Part shown: one piece after another, positions 51,222 through 62,779 of the stretch
Position numbering within the stretch: the first letter of the stretch is position 1
Layout: each line of letters starts with the position of its first letter
Assembly: GCA_027257055.1 (NCBI GenBank)
Contig: JAPVLO010000232.1
Span: forward strand, 186,001-250,000
Direction of reading: 5' to 3'
Length of the DNA: 64,000 nt
Origin: Cephalopachus bancanus
Taxonomy: Eukaryota; Chordata; Mammalia; Primates; Tarsiidae
Position numbers and translations under genes: made by a program
The notes under the pieces: model-generated
Seen by the model: only the letters and a program-made list of their open reading frames with translations
Database searches by the model: none
What the model was told of the DNA's origin: nothing

Positions 51222-52659
51222 TTAAAAAGTTTACAGCTTTCAGTATACACAACTATTAAGAGGTCATAGTCAGTGGAGCCATTTGTCCTGTTGACAGACT
51301 GCCCACTAGATCACAATGCAAGAAGGGGGAGGCAGGGGAGACTGGGGGGCGGCAGTAGAAGGCTTAGGCTTCAATGAAGGGCTGGCAAATCCCTTTTCCC
51401 TCTTCAAGGGTCACGCGGAAGTTACCAGTTGGTAAATCCTGGCCAGCTCTTCCCATGCCCACAGCTGAGCCAAGTGTCTGCTGGATCCAGAGGCCCAGGC
51501 TGTCCTCGGGGCAGCGGAGAACCCGCACCCTGAGGGCTGACCCCTTTCCCAAAGGGGCTCTGCTCCCTCCAGTCCATGGTGGGATCACAAGGATTCGGGG
51601 CCAGGGGAGGCGTGAACAGGATATCCCAAGTCCAAAGGAAGGCCGTTCCCTGCACCCAACCAGATGTGATCTGATTTCATTCGGCAAGGCTATGAACCCG
51701 GTGAGGAAGTGGAAGAAATAAACCTCTTGCTAATTTGTGTCAGTGGCGCTCACTTTGCTAAACACTAAAGGGCCACGGGCTGTTTAAAATCCAACTGACT
51801 TCCTGGAACTTAGCATCCAGGGACTTGGCCCATGGAGGCTCGTGGGGGACTGGCCTCTCGAGGGAGGCTGAATCCAGAGAAAGTGTCAGGTGAAGGCCAC
51901 CTAGGGCTTCAGGGAGCCTTCGGAGGGGGCGCTCCCCCTGGGAGACACTGCTCAGGAGCTTACATCAGCCGCTGGCAATCAGGACAGCTTTGGAAGTGGA
52001 TGAAAAATGTTGGGTCTGAAGACACTCTGGCAGCTTCTGACCACTGTTTCACCAATGTCGAATGCTGGCTGAAACTGCACTGTGGCCTCGAGGATGGTGA
52101 CAACACTGATGCCCAAAAGGCCCAAGCGCCCGGTGAACCTGTGACCCACCAGCAGCACTGGGGGCTGCCCGGCTTGTCAGGGTCTGGAGGACTCCGAGCG
52201 TTGTGCATGCAGGGAGGGAGACGGCGAAAGCGGCTCTGACCAGCCACCGCCAGACACAGGATGTGCAGCCTCTGCCCACAGCTCCGGACGCTCCTCTGAG
52301 CGTCAGGAAGGGACGGGCTCGGACAGCGTGGGAGGGCCTGGTGTCAAAGCACCCCCTGCACCAGACTTACTCCACCATCCATTACTTGGAAGCCAAGTTC
52401 TTAGGTTCATGGTCAGGCCTCCTTCCAGATGCTTCGGAACGCACACGCCTGGTCTTACGTCAACCTCTCCCGGGAGCCCGGAAGGCACTTTTCAGTCTAT
52501 CAAGTCAGTTTCCCAGGGGAGAGGAAAAGCCCCCCCCCATTCCCCCAGAGCCCAAATATGCCCGGGCCCCGGTGAGTGCCCGGAAAGGACAGACCTGCAC
52601 AGAATGGGGGTGACAGTGGGATCAGGGCTGCCGGTGCTAACAGAGAAGTCTCATCATGT

Positions 52660-52805
52660 CACCACACAGGCTGGGGACAGGACGGAGGGACGGACCCAGC
52701 CTCGCCACACGTCACCACACGTGCTGGGAGACTGGGCAGATGGACGGACCCAGCCTCGCCACACGCCACCACACAGGCTTAGGGGACAGGACGGACGGAC
52801 GGACG
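52660..52805. repeat. Minisatellite of about 54 bp, 2.7 copies, in the UBE2H 3' UTR
   Basis: Three units begin with CACCACAC at 52660, 52713 and 52767, so the period is 53-54 bp. Each has a GGCTGGGGAC-like segment and a GGACGGACCCAGCCTCGCCA segment. The last unit ends in a (GGAC)n run at about 52782-52805. Confidence 0.85.
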
Positions 52806-53665
52806 GACTCTCTCTCTCTGCGGCCACTCTCAGATCTGCCCACCTCCTGCAACTTCCCTCTATGGGGCTCCTGGGAGGTCTGTACCCCTGCTCAGGCCGG
52901 AGCCCATCAGAGGGAAGCTGATGGCTTGTCCTTAGGGAAACATGGCCTTCCCGAAGCCGGGGTCAGCTAGGTTTTTTGACAAGATGAAAAGTAATCCTTA
53001 CCGGACATTATTTTTTTTTGAAAGGTAATTAGAACACTATTGTTTATACAATATTGAAAAAATACAATTTTTTATTGTTTGAACTCAAATCACCACCCAG
53101 CACTTGAAGCCTACCCTACATAGCACCTACAATAAACGTTACAGCACAAGCGAACTGCAAGTCAGCAGGAAGCGGGTTAGACAGTGCCAGCGACCCCGCC
53201 CCCAAGCAATGAGAAGCCGCGTGCTAGGTAAGAGTGAAAGGACACCAGTACATGTTAAGTTAATCCTACCCTCCCGACGAGCCACGGATGCTAGAGAGAG
53301 AGCTCAGAACGCTTAACTAACCACAGCCCTACGTAACTGCACTTTTTTATTTTTTAAAAGAAAACCTTTTGCTTCATGCCCGTAATTAACATAAAATAAG
53401 TAAATCTTTGTCATTTTATTTAGGAAAAATAATCATGCTAAAAGCAAGTTGTACTTTATATAGATTTTCAAAGGAAAGATTGATTGTGCTTTTTGAATAA
53501 AAAAAGATAGGGTATGATCCAACCTCACTGACTTAAACCTTGTGGACTATAGCACTTCTAAACTAAAAACACACGTCAGAAAGAAAAATTATCCCGGGGG
53601 ATGTTCAAAAATTGTCTTTAGGAGGTTTTAGGATTGGCTAATTATGCTATCATCCTATTGGTTAT

Positions 53666-53712
53666 GGCAAAAAAAAAAAAAAAGAAAAGAAAGAAAAAGA
53701 AAAGAAAAACCA
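53666..53712. repeat. A-rich purine tract (U/C-rich in UBE2H RNA)
   Basis: A run of about 15 A is followed by GAAAA/GAAAG repeats. It is not attached to an Alu or L1 body. In the UBE2H transcript it reads as a run of about 45 pyrimidines. Confidence 0.8.
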
Positions 53713-55101
53713 CCCACACAGAGCCGTATCTAAAACTTCCCCGGACCCTCCCCACACAGCAGGCGACACCCTGACATCTGGTCAGCTGAGCGGATGTGTG
53801 CTTGGAAGGCACTGTCACCTGTCCGCCTCCTCTCAGCGTCCTCGGGAGAGGCGATGCCTTCCTTCAGGACCTGTCCCCCTACATGGTATTTCTGAATCCC
53901 TCCGTCCTGTTCAGTCACTCTGAAAAAAGCTGCTTGTTTTTCCCACAGAGTCACTTTGGGTACAAGAACCTTTATTTGTTCCACTTATTATTCATTTCAA
54001 ATTTAGAACACACTGGGTCTAAAATACCCTTTTCCCACTCCCGCAAGCAGATGATGACCAGGCTGCTGCCAAGAGCAGCCGAAAACCAGAAAACAAAGCC
54101 GTACAAAACGCCAGTCCCGCAGGCAGCCTCCTCTCAGGCTCTAAGGCATGAGCTGCCCGCCAGGAGGAGGTTGCCTCTTGGCAGGCGACAAAATCTGCAA
54201 CCTGTCTAAGCACAATTCACACACACACACCCCAAAAATCCCCCCACAACACAGCCCTCATGTTAAAGCTCTTAGTCCAGGGTGGCAGTCTCAACCTGGC
54301 CGGCACTGGCATTGGGATGGGGCTTTGCGCGTCTGGGATGAGAGGAAGTATCGCCCGGTCACTTCTCCCCACCCTGTCCTCACAAAAACAGGTCTGGATT
54401 ACAAGCTGCACCCCAAGAACAACAATCAGGCTAGAAAACACTTCCCCAGGGCTCTCCACAGAACGCTGAGCTGAGGCTGGGGAGTGTGACGGGCAGGAAG
54501 AGGCATATGAAAACGAACCCAGAATCCCGTCTAAGAATCGCTTCAGGTGGCCACGCTCCAGTCAGCTCCCTGTCTTACACTGTCACTCCACAGAAACGGG
54601 GCCACCTAGGCTGCACAGGAAGGAGCGCCGGTTCTGGTGTGGCTGCCTCTAACACGCCCTGGCAGGCCTCTGCTCCCCGATTTTCTCCCTCCATTTTGAA
54701 AAAGCACTATTCTGCCTTCACGTTCAGGAGCTGGCCGGCCTAGTTCGTTTCTTTGGGACCATCAATACAAGCAGCAGCCTTTTCCTCTTGTTCTTACGTC
54801 TCCCTGCCGGAGCGGCCGTTTCTTGGCGGCTCGGGAGCTGACCGGGCTACGGACCCCTGGACGCGCGCATCCGGCCCGCCTGTTGCTACCAACGGAATGT
54901 GGACGGTGCTGTGCACCTCAGGCTGGGAAATGACCGAGAATCGAGATCTAAGGGTGATATATCATATATATATCTCAATGCTATTATCCATAAAAACCTT
55001 GTTTAGTAATAAAAAAAATTGCTTTGTTTAAATATGAATATTATAGTCTGCTTCTCGTGGTTAGGAAGTAAGAGTCTTTCTGAAAGCAGGAGCGGTGTCC
55101 A

Positions 55102-55226
55102 CTACAACTCCATGTCCTGGGCCTCGTCTTCCGAGAAGTCGGACATGGAGCTCTCCGACGAGCTGTCCCCGGTGCCCTCCTCCTGCTCCTTCAGCGCCTC
55201 CTCCGTGGCGTACTTCTGGATGTACT
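55102..55226 (-). CDS. UBE2H: UBE2H last coding exon (exon 7): acidic C-terminal tail and stop
   Basis: The exon follows the acceptor CCCCCGCAG (gcag at 55227-55230) and opens with AG, which joins the G left by the previous exon to make Glu143. It encodes 40 residues from [20 protein letters not shown] to the end [10 protein letters not shown], then a TAG stop at 55102-55104. The first part is the last helix of the UBC fold. The rest is the Ser/Glu/Asp-rich tail typical of UBE2H, with an [14 protein letters not shown] run that suits acidic-directed kinases such as CK2 (inference). The predicted protein end matches the usual 183-residue length. No missing or altered residue is evident against what I recall of the mammalian protein. 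Confidence 0.97.
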
Positions 55227-58200
55227 CTGCGGGGGAGAGAGACGGGCGGTGAGTGCCAGGCCTGGGCCCCGGGGCACACCTGCCTTGCAGGCCACAGTGA
55301 CCAAGGTGACAGCCATCGGGTCCCTAGAGGCAGGGGAGCCCACAGGCAGACTTCGTTGGAAGTTTCTGCATTTCACCCCTGAGGGAGGGGTGATGGGGAA
55401 GACCAAGATGGAGGGCTTGGCCTGCAGGGGCAGGAACACATGCCTCAGCCCAGGGCACTGAGGGACGGGGACGATGGGACCCCACACTTTTGGTTCACCT
55501 TTGCTTCAAGATAGAGCAGGGCTAGTCACAATTCCATAGTAATTTCCAAGGGAATCCCCTGTCATTTCTAGATTTGCAGTTATATAATTCCAGTCAGCCC
55601 GGGTCTATTATTTTAGGAACATATTTTAGTCTCAGGAGATCCTGCCTGTCAGGTGGGAAGCAGCTGCAAAAAAGCAACGCTCAAGCCGTGTGGGCATGAG
55701 CCGCTCCAGGAGCCACGGCCCGTGAGCGCTTTCACCAGGTATTCTTCGCCTGCAGGCAGGTGGGAGCTGCCACGGCCCTGGTTGGATGCACTGGCTTACA
55801 AAAAGTGCAGACTGCTGAAGAAACACTTCCTAGAAACTCTCAGTGCACACTGTCCTCAAGCAATCAGCTTCCACACAACAGGAAAAGACAGGCAGCTAGA
55901 AACCCATTCAGAGTATAGGCTGGACAGAAACACATTCTCAGGCTTCGCTCTCCCCTACGGAGCTGCAGGCCCGACTGCAACTGAAAGAGAGAGGAGGAGC
56001 ACGGCCAGGTGTGCCCGCCATAGGCCAACCTCTCACACAGGCTCCAGCTCAGAATGCGTTAAAGAGCATGACAGGGTCAGGCCCTGTGCAGAAATTTTCA
56101 GACCTGTGACTTAGAGTTCGTCACATTCACTGGAACAAAAGTGAACACTGAGATAAAGAGGTTACAGAAGCGCAGGACTAGGTAGGAGCTGACTGGGATT
56201 GCATTCTGGAGTGGGAAAATGTGTCTTAAAGCCTTGGAAGTTTTATTTCCACTCTTGCGCAGGCTGTCTCGCTGCTGCACACTGACACTGTTTCCCGACG
56301 CTATCATTCGATACCAGGGTATTCAAGGACACACGTGCCCAGTGAGCACTGACCAGAGAAACAAAGGACAACGCTGCCAGAGAGGGGGAAAGAATGAAGT
56401 GGGAAGAAAGCAGGAATGGCGGAGTGCCCAGGGAGGCAGCCCAGGAAGGAGCCAGCCAGGACCCAGGCAGTCCCCACCACTGACCCTGAGCCACTGACCC
56501 CGAGTTCTGCCACCTGAGGCCTGGGAGAGGCTGTTTCGGGGAAAGGTTTTGTCTTGCCAAGAGCAAGCAGTTGGGATGTTAAAAACATTGAGAGAGAACT
56601 ATAGTTGTTTTCTTTCTTCAGAAAAAACAAGTAAAGTAAATCAAGGCAAAATGTAAAGGTTTTGCTTCAGCTAGATGGCAGGTATGTGGTATTCTCTGTT
56701 TTCCTGTAAGTCTGAAACTTGACTGTCACACACTGATGCTTTAAGAGTAAAAGGGCAGCATGTGGTGGCTCACATCTAGAATCCCAGCACTTTGGGAGTC
56801 TGAGGCAGGAGAACCACTTGAAGCCAGGAGCTGGAGATCAGCGTGGGCAATACAGTGAGATCCCATCTCTAGCAAAAATTAAAAATCAAAATTAAAAACA
56901 GAAAAACACTTCCATGGTTCCATCTCACCCACTAAATCTAGTCCAAAATGGAATGCTTGGTCTCTTCTCTCCGAACAGGCTGTCACTTGAAGGTTTCCCT
57001 CTAGCCAAATCTCCCTTGTTCTGCTCCCCATTCAATAATAAAAATAAAAGATAAGTTTTAAAAAAGAAAATAAAAGAGGAGTTAAGGCAAATTTGTAGAT
57101 TCAACTTGGTGCCAGAGAGCCTTGGGTGGCAAGCTGAGATGCCATCCGGCAAAGGGCTCTGAGCAGGAAGGAGGCGGCAGCTTGAGCCAGTGCCCGCAGT
57201 GCCCAGCTCCACAGGCTGCCCAGATGTAATCACATGTTAAATGTGCACGGTGAGGCAGCCCCAGTTAAGCATGAACGCCGATCACGTTCAGGCTAGAAGG
57301 GTGCACGCTTTCCCTGTGTTGTCGGGTGCGCTGTTTGTGGTAATGCCACACGATGGACACGTCCAGGAGGCAGCTGGGGCGGTCAGGCCTGGACACACGT
57401 ATCTGGAATCATCTACCCGTAGCTGGGAGAGGCGAGAAGTACCCCAAGTGGTAGGCGAGGAGGAGAGGGGCAAAGGCTCAGGCCCCGAGAGGATGGTCAC
57501 ATTCAGGACTCGGGATGAGAAGAGGATTCAGAAGGGGGGGGCGCAATACCAAGCCGCAGAAAGGTCCAAGAAGGGGGGTTCGGGGAGGGCCCACAGGACC
57601 AGGAAGAAGTGAGGCCGCAGAGGCGGGAAGTGAACTAGATTCAAGAAGCTCAAGGTGAGGAGCGAATCCTGGAAATGAAAGGAAGCTACAGCACGCTCAG
57701 CAGGAGCCCACGGGGCAGAGGCCTGGTCGGTCAGCGGGGCAGGAAGCCAGGATGTGCTGGGGCAGGGACAGCGGGGCCACAAGCTGCAAGGGGCAGTGAG
57801 TCTGAAAAACACGGCAGGACATCTCTTACTCCCCGTAGTTGGGAACAAGGACCAGGCAACGGGCAGATAGACAAAGACACAGCAGAAGCGGGGTGTGCTC
57901 GGGCCCGGGGGTCACGGTCTCCTCAGACTACCAAAGAAGGTAACGATTGCCAACATCACCGTACCCGGAAGCCAGGGTTCCCACGCTGAGCAAGCCATCC
58001 TAAGATACGTGTGGGCTGGGCTCCCTCTGTGACCGGAACTACAGCAAATGTGTGCCGAAACAGGCTAGTGCTAAACTGCTGAGACTTAATGGTCTAAGAA
58101 CCATACAAATGCACCCTGCACCAAGCTATCTGTGGCCTGCAGACAAGTCTCAGAACTTGTCTTGATTTTACCTGATTGAAATGAACTGCCTTTTCCTTGA

Positions 58201-58948
58201 AATATGTGTGACATTCTGCTACCTGATAAATTAGATATTAATTTACAAAGCACTTGAGACCTAAGTAAATTTACTTCTACTTTAGCTCAACAAATGCTCC
58301 AGACAATACCCTGCAGAGACCTGGGAAGGATGGGAAGACCAAAGCAGGGAGCACTATTGTGCGACCAAGAGCCCAGATGCTCCCTAGGCCTCATTCCTGC
58401 CATGTCAGAGTGAGGGCCTCCATGGCTCTCCTGGATGCTGTCCCCACCATCTCCTGCAGGTGTACCTCAGAGGCACTTGTCTGAGGAAGCTGGCATTTTC
58501 AACCGCTGTGCAGATGGTAAGCTGTGCTCAAAAACCGGGGCAGACATTACCACCTGCCATTGGTCAGGGAGAGCAGGGTGCTTCACGAGCACTGAATTCC
58601 TCGTCTTCCTGATGGAGCTTTATGGATCTGTACTTTTCACTATGAAAGGCATCAAACGCACGTGGAGGTAGAAGGACCGTCCATCGGTGAACCCTGTGGG
58701 GCCATGGGGTTCCTTCGCAAGCTCACCTATGGGAAGCTCCTGCTCCATCAGCACGGCAACTGTCTTAGGGGTGGGCAGACGGGAGTCAGCCCCACAGGAT
58801 GAGCGACGGAACCACCACTGGCACTGGCAGCTGGAGCACTGTTTCACCCCCCAGGGTCCCAAGAGGGCCTGAGTAACTGAAGGAGGACACTTCACGACCC
58901 AACCCCGTGGGCTGGGCGCTCCCACCTTCAGGTGGACTCTGCCCTCAC
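55227..58948 (-). other. UBE2H: UBE2H intron 6
   Basis: The intron lies between the two recognised coding exons, with a GT donor at 58947-58948 and an AG acceptor at 55227-55228 on the minus strand. It is 3.7 kb. One Alu left monomer (56755-56900) is the only repeat I recognise. The remainder, including 57240-58900, shows no exon, RNA gene or repeat that I can identify. Confidence 0.9.
56755..56900 (+). mobile_element. Alu left monomer in UBE2H intron 6
   Basis: GCATGTGGTGGCTCACATCT to an A-rich (AAAATTAAA) tail. Confidence 0.85.
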
Positions 58949-59077
58949 CTTTAATTTTCTGTTTGTACTCTTCCGGTCGGTGGAGGTACATGGCCGCAGC
59001 GTCGCCGTTGAGAGGGTCGATGGGGTTAGGGTAGGCCAGCAGCTGGGGCAGGAAGGACTCGAAGATGTTGGTGAGAT
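58949..59077 (-). CDS. UBE2H: UBE2H penultimate coding exon (exon 6)
   Basis: This exon encodes the part of the UBC fold after the catalytic cysteine in the E2 ubiquitin-conjugating enzyme UBE2H, which takes ubiquitin from E1 and passes it to substrates, often with an E3. The minus strand reads (D)[18 protein letters not shown], then [20 protein letters not shown], then QKIK. It matches UBE2H residues 100-142 with no stop or frameshift. The acceptor is TTCTAG at 59078-59083 and the donor is GTGAGG ending at 58948. The exon is 129 bp: two bases finishing Asp100, 42 whole codons, and one base of Glu143 (phase-1 donor). The active-site Cys87 belongs to the previous exon, which I could not find up to position 64000. 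Confidence is very high because sequence, length and phase all agree with the family. Confidence 0.97.
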
Positions 59078-59329
59078 CTAGAAGACAGACAGAAGCGCGT
59101 CACGCCTGTGATGGACAGGCTCACCTGGCACTCACCTGAATCCCGCAGGCAGAACCGCCCCCTTCTTAGACCTTGAGCTACACGGGCAGCTTTCCAGAAA
59201 CACGGGCTCTGTCACAGGTAACTGCTGCTCCGCATGCATTTCCATGCCCATTGTAAAAGCTTAAAATTTTACTTTGAATTTGAAGAGTCAGATGGCTAGA
59301 CCTGATATTCGCTTTGAAAGGCAATTTTT

Positions 59330-59895
59330 GGCCAGGCTCAGTGGCCTCAGCACTTTGGGAGGCCGAGGTGAGTGGATTGCCTGAGCCTGCGGGTTCAAGA
59401 CCAGCTCAGGCAACTTGGCGAGACCTTGTCTCTACAATAAATAAAAAATTAGGCCGGGCTCGGTGGTTCAGCCTGTAATCCCCACGCTTTGGGAGGCTGA
59501 GGTGAGTGGATTGCCTGAGCCTGCGGGTTCGAGACCCGCCTGGGCAACTTGGTGAGACCTCATCTCTACAATAAATCAAAAATTAGCCAGGCGTGATAGA
59601 GTGTGCCTGTAATTCCGGCTACTGGGAAGGCTGAGGCGGAAGGATCGCCGGAGCCCAGCAGGTAGAGGCTGCGGTGGCCGGGAGCGGCCACTGCACTCCA
59701 GTCTGGGCGACAGAGTGAGACTCCAGCTCAAAAAAAAAAAAAAAAAAATTTGGCCTGGCACGGTAGTACGTGCCTATAGTTCCGGCTACTATAGGAGAAG
59801 GATCGCTGGAGCTCAGCAGGTCGACGCTGGGGTGGCTGTGAGCGTGCCACTACACTCCAGCCTGGGCAATGGAGTGAGACTCTGACTCAAAAAAA
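59330..59895 (+). mobile_element. Alu hosting a nested Alu, UBE2H intron 5
   Basis: Flanked by AAAGGCAATTTT on both sides; missing a few bases after GGCCAGGCTCAGTGGC. Confidence 0.92.
59453..59748 (+). mobile_element. Alu of the young lineage, nested
   Basis: GGCCGGGCTCGGTGGTTCAG, ending in A18. Confidence 0.93.
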
Positions 59896-59964
59896 AAAGG
59901 CAATTTTCCCAATTCTATTTCACTCCATTTTCCAAGCCAAGAAGAATTTAAAAATACTACATGC

Positions 59965-60261
59965 AGCTCTGGTGTGGTGGCTCAGCCTATAATCCCAGCA
60001 CTTTGGGAGGCCGAGGTGAGAGAACTGTCTGAGTCCGGGGGGTTTGAGACCAGCCTGGGCAACTTGGTGACACCTCGTCTCTACAGTTAATTACAAAAAC
60101 TAGCTGGGCGTGGTGGCATACATCTGTAGTTCCAGTTACTTAGAAGGCTGAGGCAGAAGGATGACCTAAGCCCAGCAGATCGAGGTTGCGGTGGCTGTGA
60201 GCTTGCCACTGCATTCCGGCCTGGGTGACAAAAGTGAGACTCCAACTCAAAAAATAAAAAG
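59965..60261 (+). mobile_element. Alu, full length
   Basis: GGTGTGGTGGCTCAGCCTAT through CCAACTCAAAAAATAAAAA. Confidence 0.9.
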
Positions 60262-60360
60262 AAACACCACATACATGATTTAATTAATTAAAGATTGTAC
60301 CCCAATACTCTGCAGCACCCTGGATTCCTATGGAATGAGCAGTTACTTTTTGAAATTATT

Positions 60361-60503
60361 TGTTTATTTATTATTTTTTAGAGACGGAGTCTTGCTATGC
60401 TGCCTAAACTGGTCTTGAACTCCTGTGCTCAAATGATCCAAATGATCCTCCTGCCTCAGCCTCCTAAAGTGCTCGGATTATGGGCATGAGCCACTGTGCA
60501 CCC
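60361..60503 (-). mobile_element. Alu monomer
   Basis: One arm, with ATGATCCAAATGATCC showing a 9-bp tandem repeat inside. Confidence 0.83.
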
Positions 60504-60548
60504 AAGCAAGACCAAGATAATGTGTTAAACCAATTTCAATTGATGGGT

Positions 60549-60835
60549 TTTTCTTTTTTTTTTTTGAGTTGGAGTCTCACTCTGTCGCCTAGACTGGAGT
60601 GCAGTGGCCGCTCCCGGCCACCGCAGCCTCGACCTGCTGGGCTCCGGCGATCCTTCCAAGTAGCTGGAACTACAGGCGCGCGCTACCCCACACCTGGCAA
60701 ATTTTTAAAAAATTTATTGTAGAGATGAGATCTCGCCAAGTTGCCCAGAAAGGTCTCGAACCTGCGGGCTCAGGCAATCCACTCAACCTCAGCCTCCCAA
60801 AGCGCGGGATTACAGGCTGAGCCACCGAGCCCGGC
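60549..60835 (-). mobile_element. Alu of the young lineage
   Basis: About 13 bp missing after GGCGATCCTTCC; ends GAGCCACCGAGCCCGGC. Confidence 0.92.
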
Positions 60836-61448
60836 TTTAATTTCTTAATGTAGCTATTTTCTACAGCTTGCAAAACCGCTCATCCTGAAAGGTATTCAGG
60901 TACTGGATCTTAAAAGCACTGAATGCAATTTTATAGGACTTGACATTTAATTCACTTCTCTTAAGTTTTAATGGAGGTATAGAGAACCAGTTTTTCAATT
61001 ATTCTGGTAACAAGGGTAGGAACCTACAGGGGTCACTTAAAACCATAAATATTCACATACAGATAAGTACCCACCTACTGTATTTGTTAATAATTATTTA
61101 ACTAAACATTTATTAATTCCCCTTTTGCCAGGTATCCACAGAGGACACCTACAAACACAGCTGGCAAACAAACAGTTGCATGGTGAGAGCCTGGGTGTGC
61201 ACAGCCCACAAACCCACAGCATCAGAGATACCCGCCGGCCCCTGTGTCTGCCACATGGGTGGAGGAGCAGAGTGCTTCCTTCCCCCCACCCTGCCCAGGC
61301 TGCCCTGCATGTTCTGGAAGCGGGAACACTCCTGCTTCCAGGGTGCCTCTCTCGCCCCCTCTGTTCCCGGGGGCTGCTTTCTCCTTTCCCCACGATCTCT
61401 CCTGAGCGGCATCATAGCTGAACACTGGCAGGCTACATCACCTGGAAT

Positions 61449-61618
61449 TTGTGGTTCTCAGCGAGGGCGATTTTGCTCCCCAGGGGAATTCAGCAACGTT
61501 GGAGACAGTTTTGGCTGGGGGCTGCTACTGGCGCCTAAACATCCTACAATGTCGGCCCCCACAACAAAGAATGACTTGGCCCCAAATGTCAAGGGTGCCA
61601 AGGCCGGGAAGCTCTGTC
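61449..61618 (+). mobile_element. MER20 (hAT-Charlie) element
   Basis: The text GTGGTTCTCAGCGAGGGCGA through ACATCCTACAATG and CCCACAACAAAGAATGA closely follows the MER20 consensus as I remember it, from its 5' end nearly to its 3' end. It is non-coding. It lies in UBE2H intron 5. Confidence 0.85.
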
Positions 61619-61634
61619 CCAGATAAAAGGGGCA

Positions 61635-61830
61635 GGCAAATCTTTTTGTAAAGGTTCAGAGAAACACTTTAGGCTTTGTAGCCACACACGGTCTGCTGTA
61701 ATCACTCAGCTTGGCCACAGTGGCATAAAAGCAGTCAGATAACAGGTAAGCAAATGGTATGGCTATGTTCCTGCACAACTTTATATACCAAAACAGCCAG
61801 GGTGGCAACCTTGCTCTAGGAAACTCTACA
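61635..61830 (+). mobile_element. DNA-transposon-like remnant
   Basis: The text TTTTTGTAAAGGTTCAGAGA, CTTTAGGCTTTGTAGCC and AACTTTATATACCAAAACAG matches a common mammalian repeat, probably of the hAT group. I am not sure of the family name. Confidence 0.5.
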
Positions 61831-61889
61831 CCTAGGAAGTGGCTTGTGTCACTGTGAAGGCTAAGAACGTGGCCATCAGGGATGATCCA

Positions 61890-62055
61890 GTGCTGCATTA
61901 TTCAAGAGAATGCTCTGCACTTGTGGAAATGCTCTGCGTAGTATCCAAATCACAGTCGCGGCCATGTGTGGCCACTGAGCAAGTGAAACATGGTGGGTGT
62001 GAATGAGGAGGTGGAGTTTCCATTTTACTTAATTCTAGTGAATTTACATTCAAAC
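61890..62055. mobile_element. Possible ancient DNA-transposon remnant
   Basis: GGCCATGTGTGGCCACTGAGC and the AT-rich text after it resemble a common mammalian interspersed repeat (ACATGTGGCTAGTGGCTACC type). Family uncertain. Confidence 0.4.
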
Positions 62056-62315
62056 AATCCCCCATAGCTGCAGGTCTGATGGTGCTGGTGAGGGACCGAC
62101 AGAACAGAGTCCCGTGAAAGTCGCTGGCCTGCTCCTATGCCCAGGTCTTCACAGGAAGAGCTCCCTTAGCCAGAGCTACGGCTTGGGCCACTCACCCGGA
62201 GTGGCTTCACCTTCCCAGGGCTGGCCTCAGAGCAGTTCCATGGAGCCCTGCTGCTGTAAAGCTCCCATGTGCCCGGAGACACCTGCCAAAGTTCCTCATT
62301 GAAAGAGCAACACAA

Positions 62316-62413
62316 AGCAGCCCAGGCAGTTCTCGAACCTGCAGGCTCAAGCAATCCACTCACCTCAGCCTCCCAAAGGCGCGGGATTACAGGCTGAGCC
62401 ACCGAACCCAGCT
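62316..62413 (-). mobile_element. Alu 5' fragment
   Basis: Left arm only, with the young-type CCCAAAGGCGCGGGATTACA text; no T-rich head. Confidence 0.82.
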
Positions 62414-62510
62414 AAGAATATTTCCTAAAGTTGTATCACGCAATAGGATTGTAATTTCTCTTTTCACATTTCAAATGACACTTCCTATACTTCTAAAAAT
62501 AACACTTTCC

Positions 62511-62779
62511 AGCCGGGCTCGGTGGCTCAGCCTGTAATCCCAGCGCTTTGGGAGGCTGAGGTGACCTGCCCGGGCAACTTGGCGAGACCTCATCTCTACA
62601 ATAAATAAAAAATTAGCTGGGCATGTTAGCGCGCGCCTGTAGTTCCAGCTACTTGGAAGGCTGAGGCGGAAGGATCGCCGGAGCACAGCAGGTCAAGGCT
62701 GCAGTGGTCGGGAGCGGCTACTGCACTCCAGTCTGGGTGACAGAGTGAGACTCCAACTCAAAAAATAAAAATAAAAAAT
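62511..62779 (+). mobile_element. Alu of the young lineage with internal deletion
   Basis: Perfect 16-bp duplication AAAAATAACACTTTCC (62495 and 62780). About 25 bp around the B box is missing, and the tail is (AAAAAT)n. Confidence 0.93.

Larger units (their letters stand above)
51195..55101 (-). other. UBE2H: UBE2H 3' untranslated region
   Basis: This stretch runs from the UBE2H stop codon to a minus-strand AATAAA near 51216, about 3.9 kb and close to the long 3' UTR I recall for human UBE2H. It has no Alu, L1 or LTR, unlike nearly all other DNA here. It contains AT-rich segments (52980-53110 and 53330-53660), a 54-bp minisatellite (52660-52805) and a purine tract that would be a U/C tract in the RNA (53666-53712). 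Further minus-strand AATAAA motifs (around 53045 and 53415) could give shorter transcripts. The cleavage site is inferred from the signal and is approximate. Confidence 0.8.

Noticed and set aside
51715..51725. Plus-strand AATAAA as the end of an antisense gene
   Set aside because: A single hexamer with no exon or splice pattern upstream; occurs by chance at this frequency.
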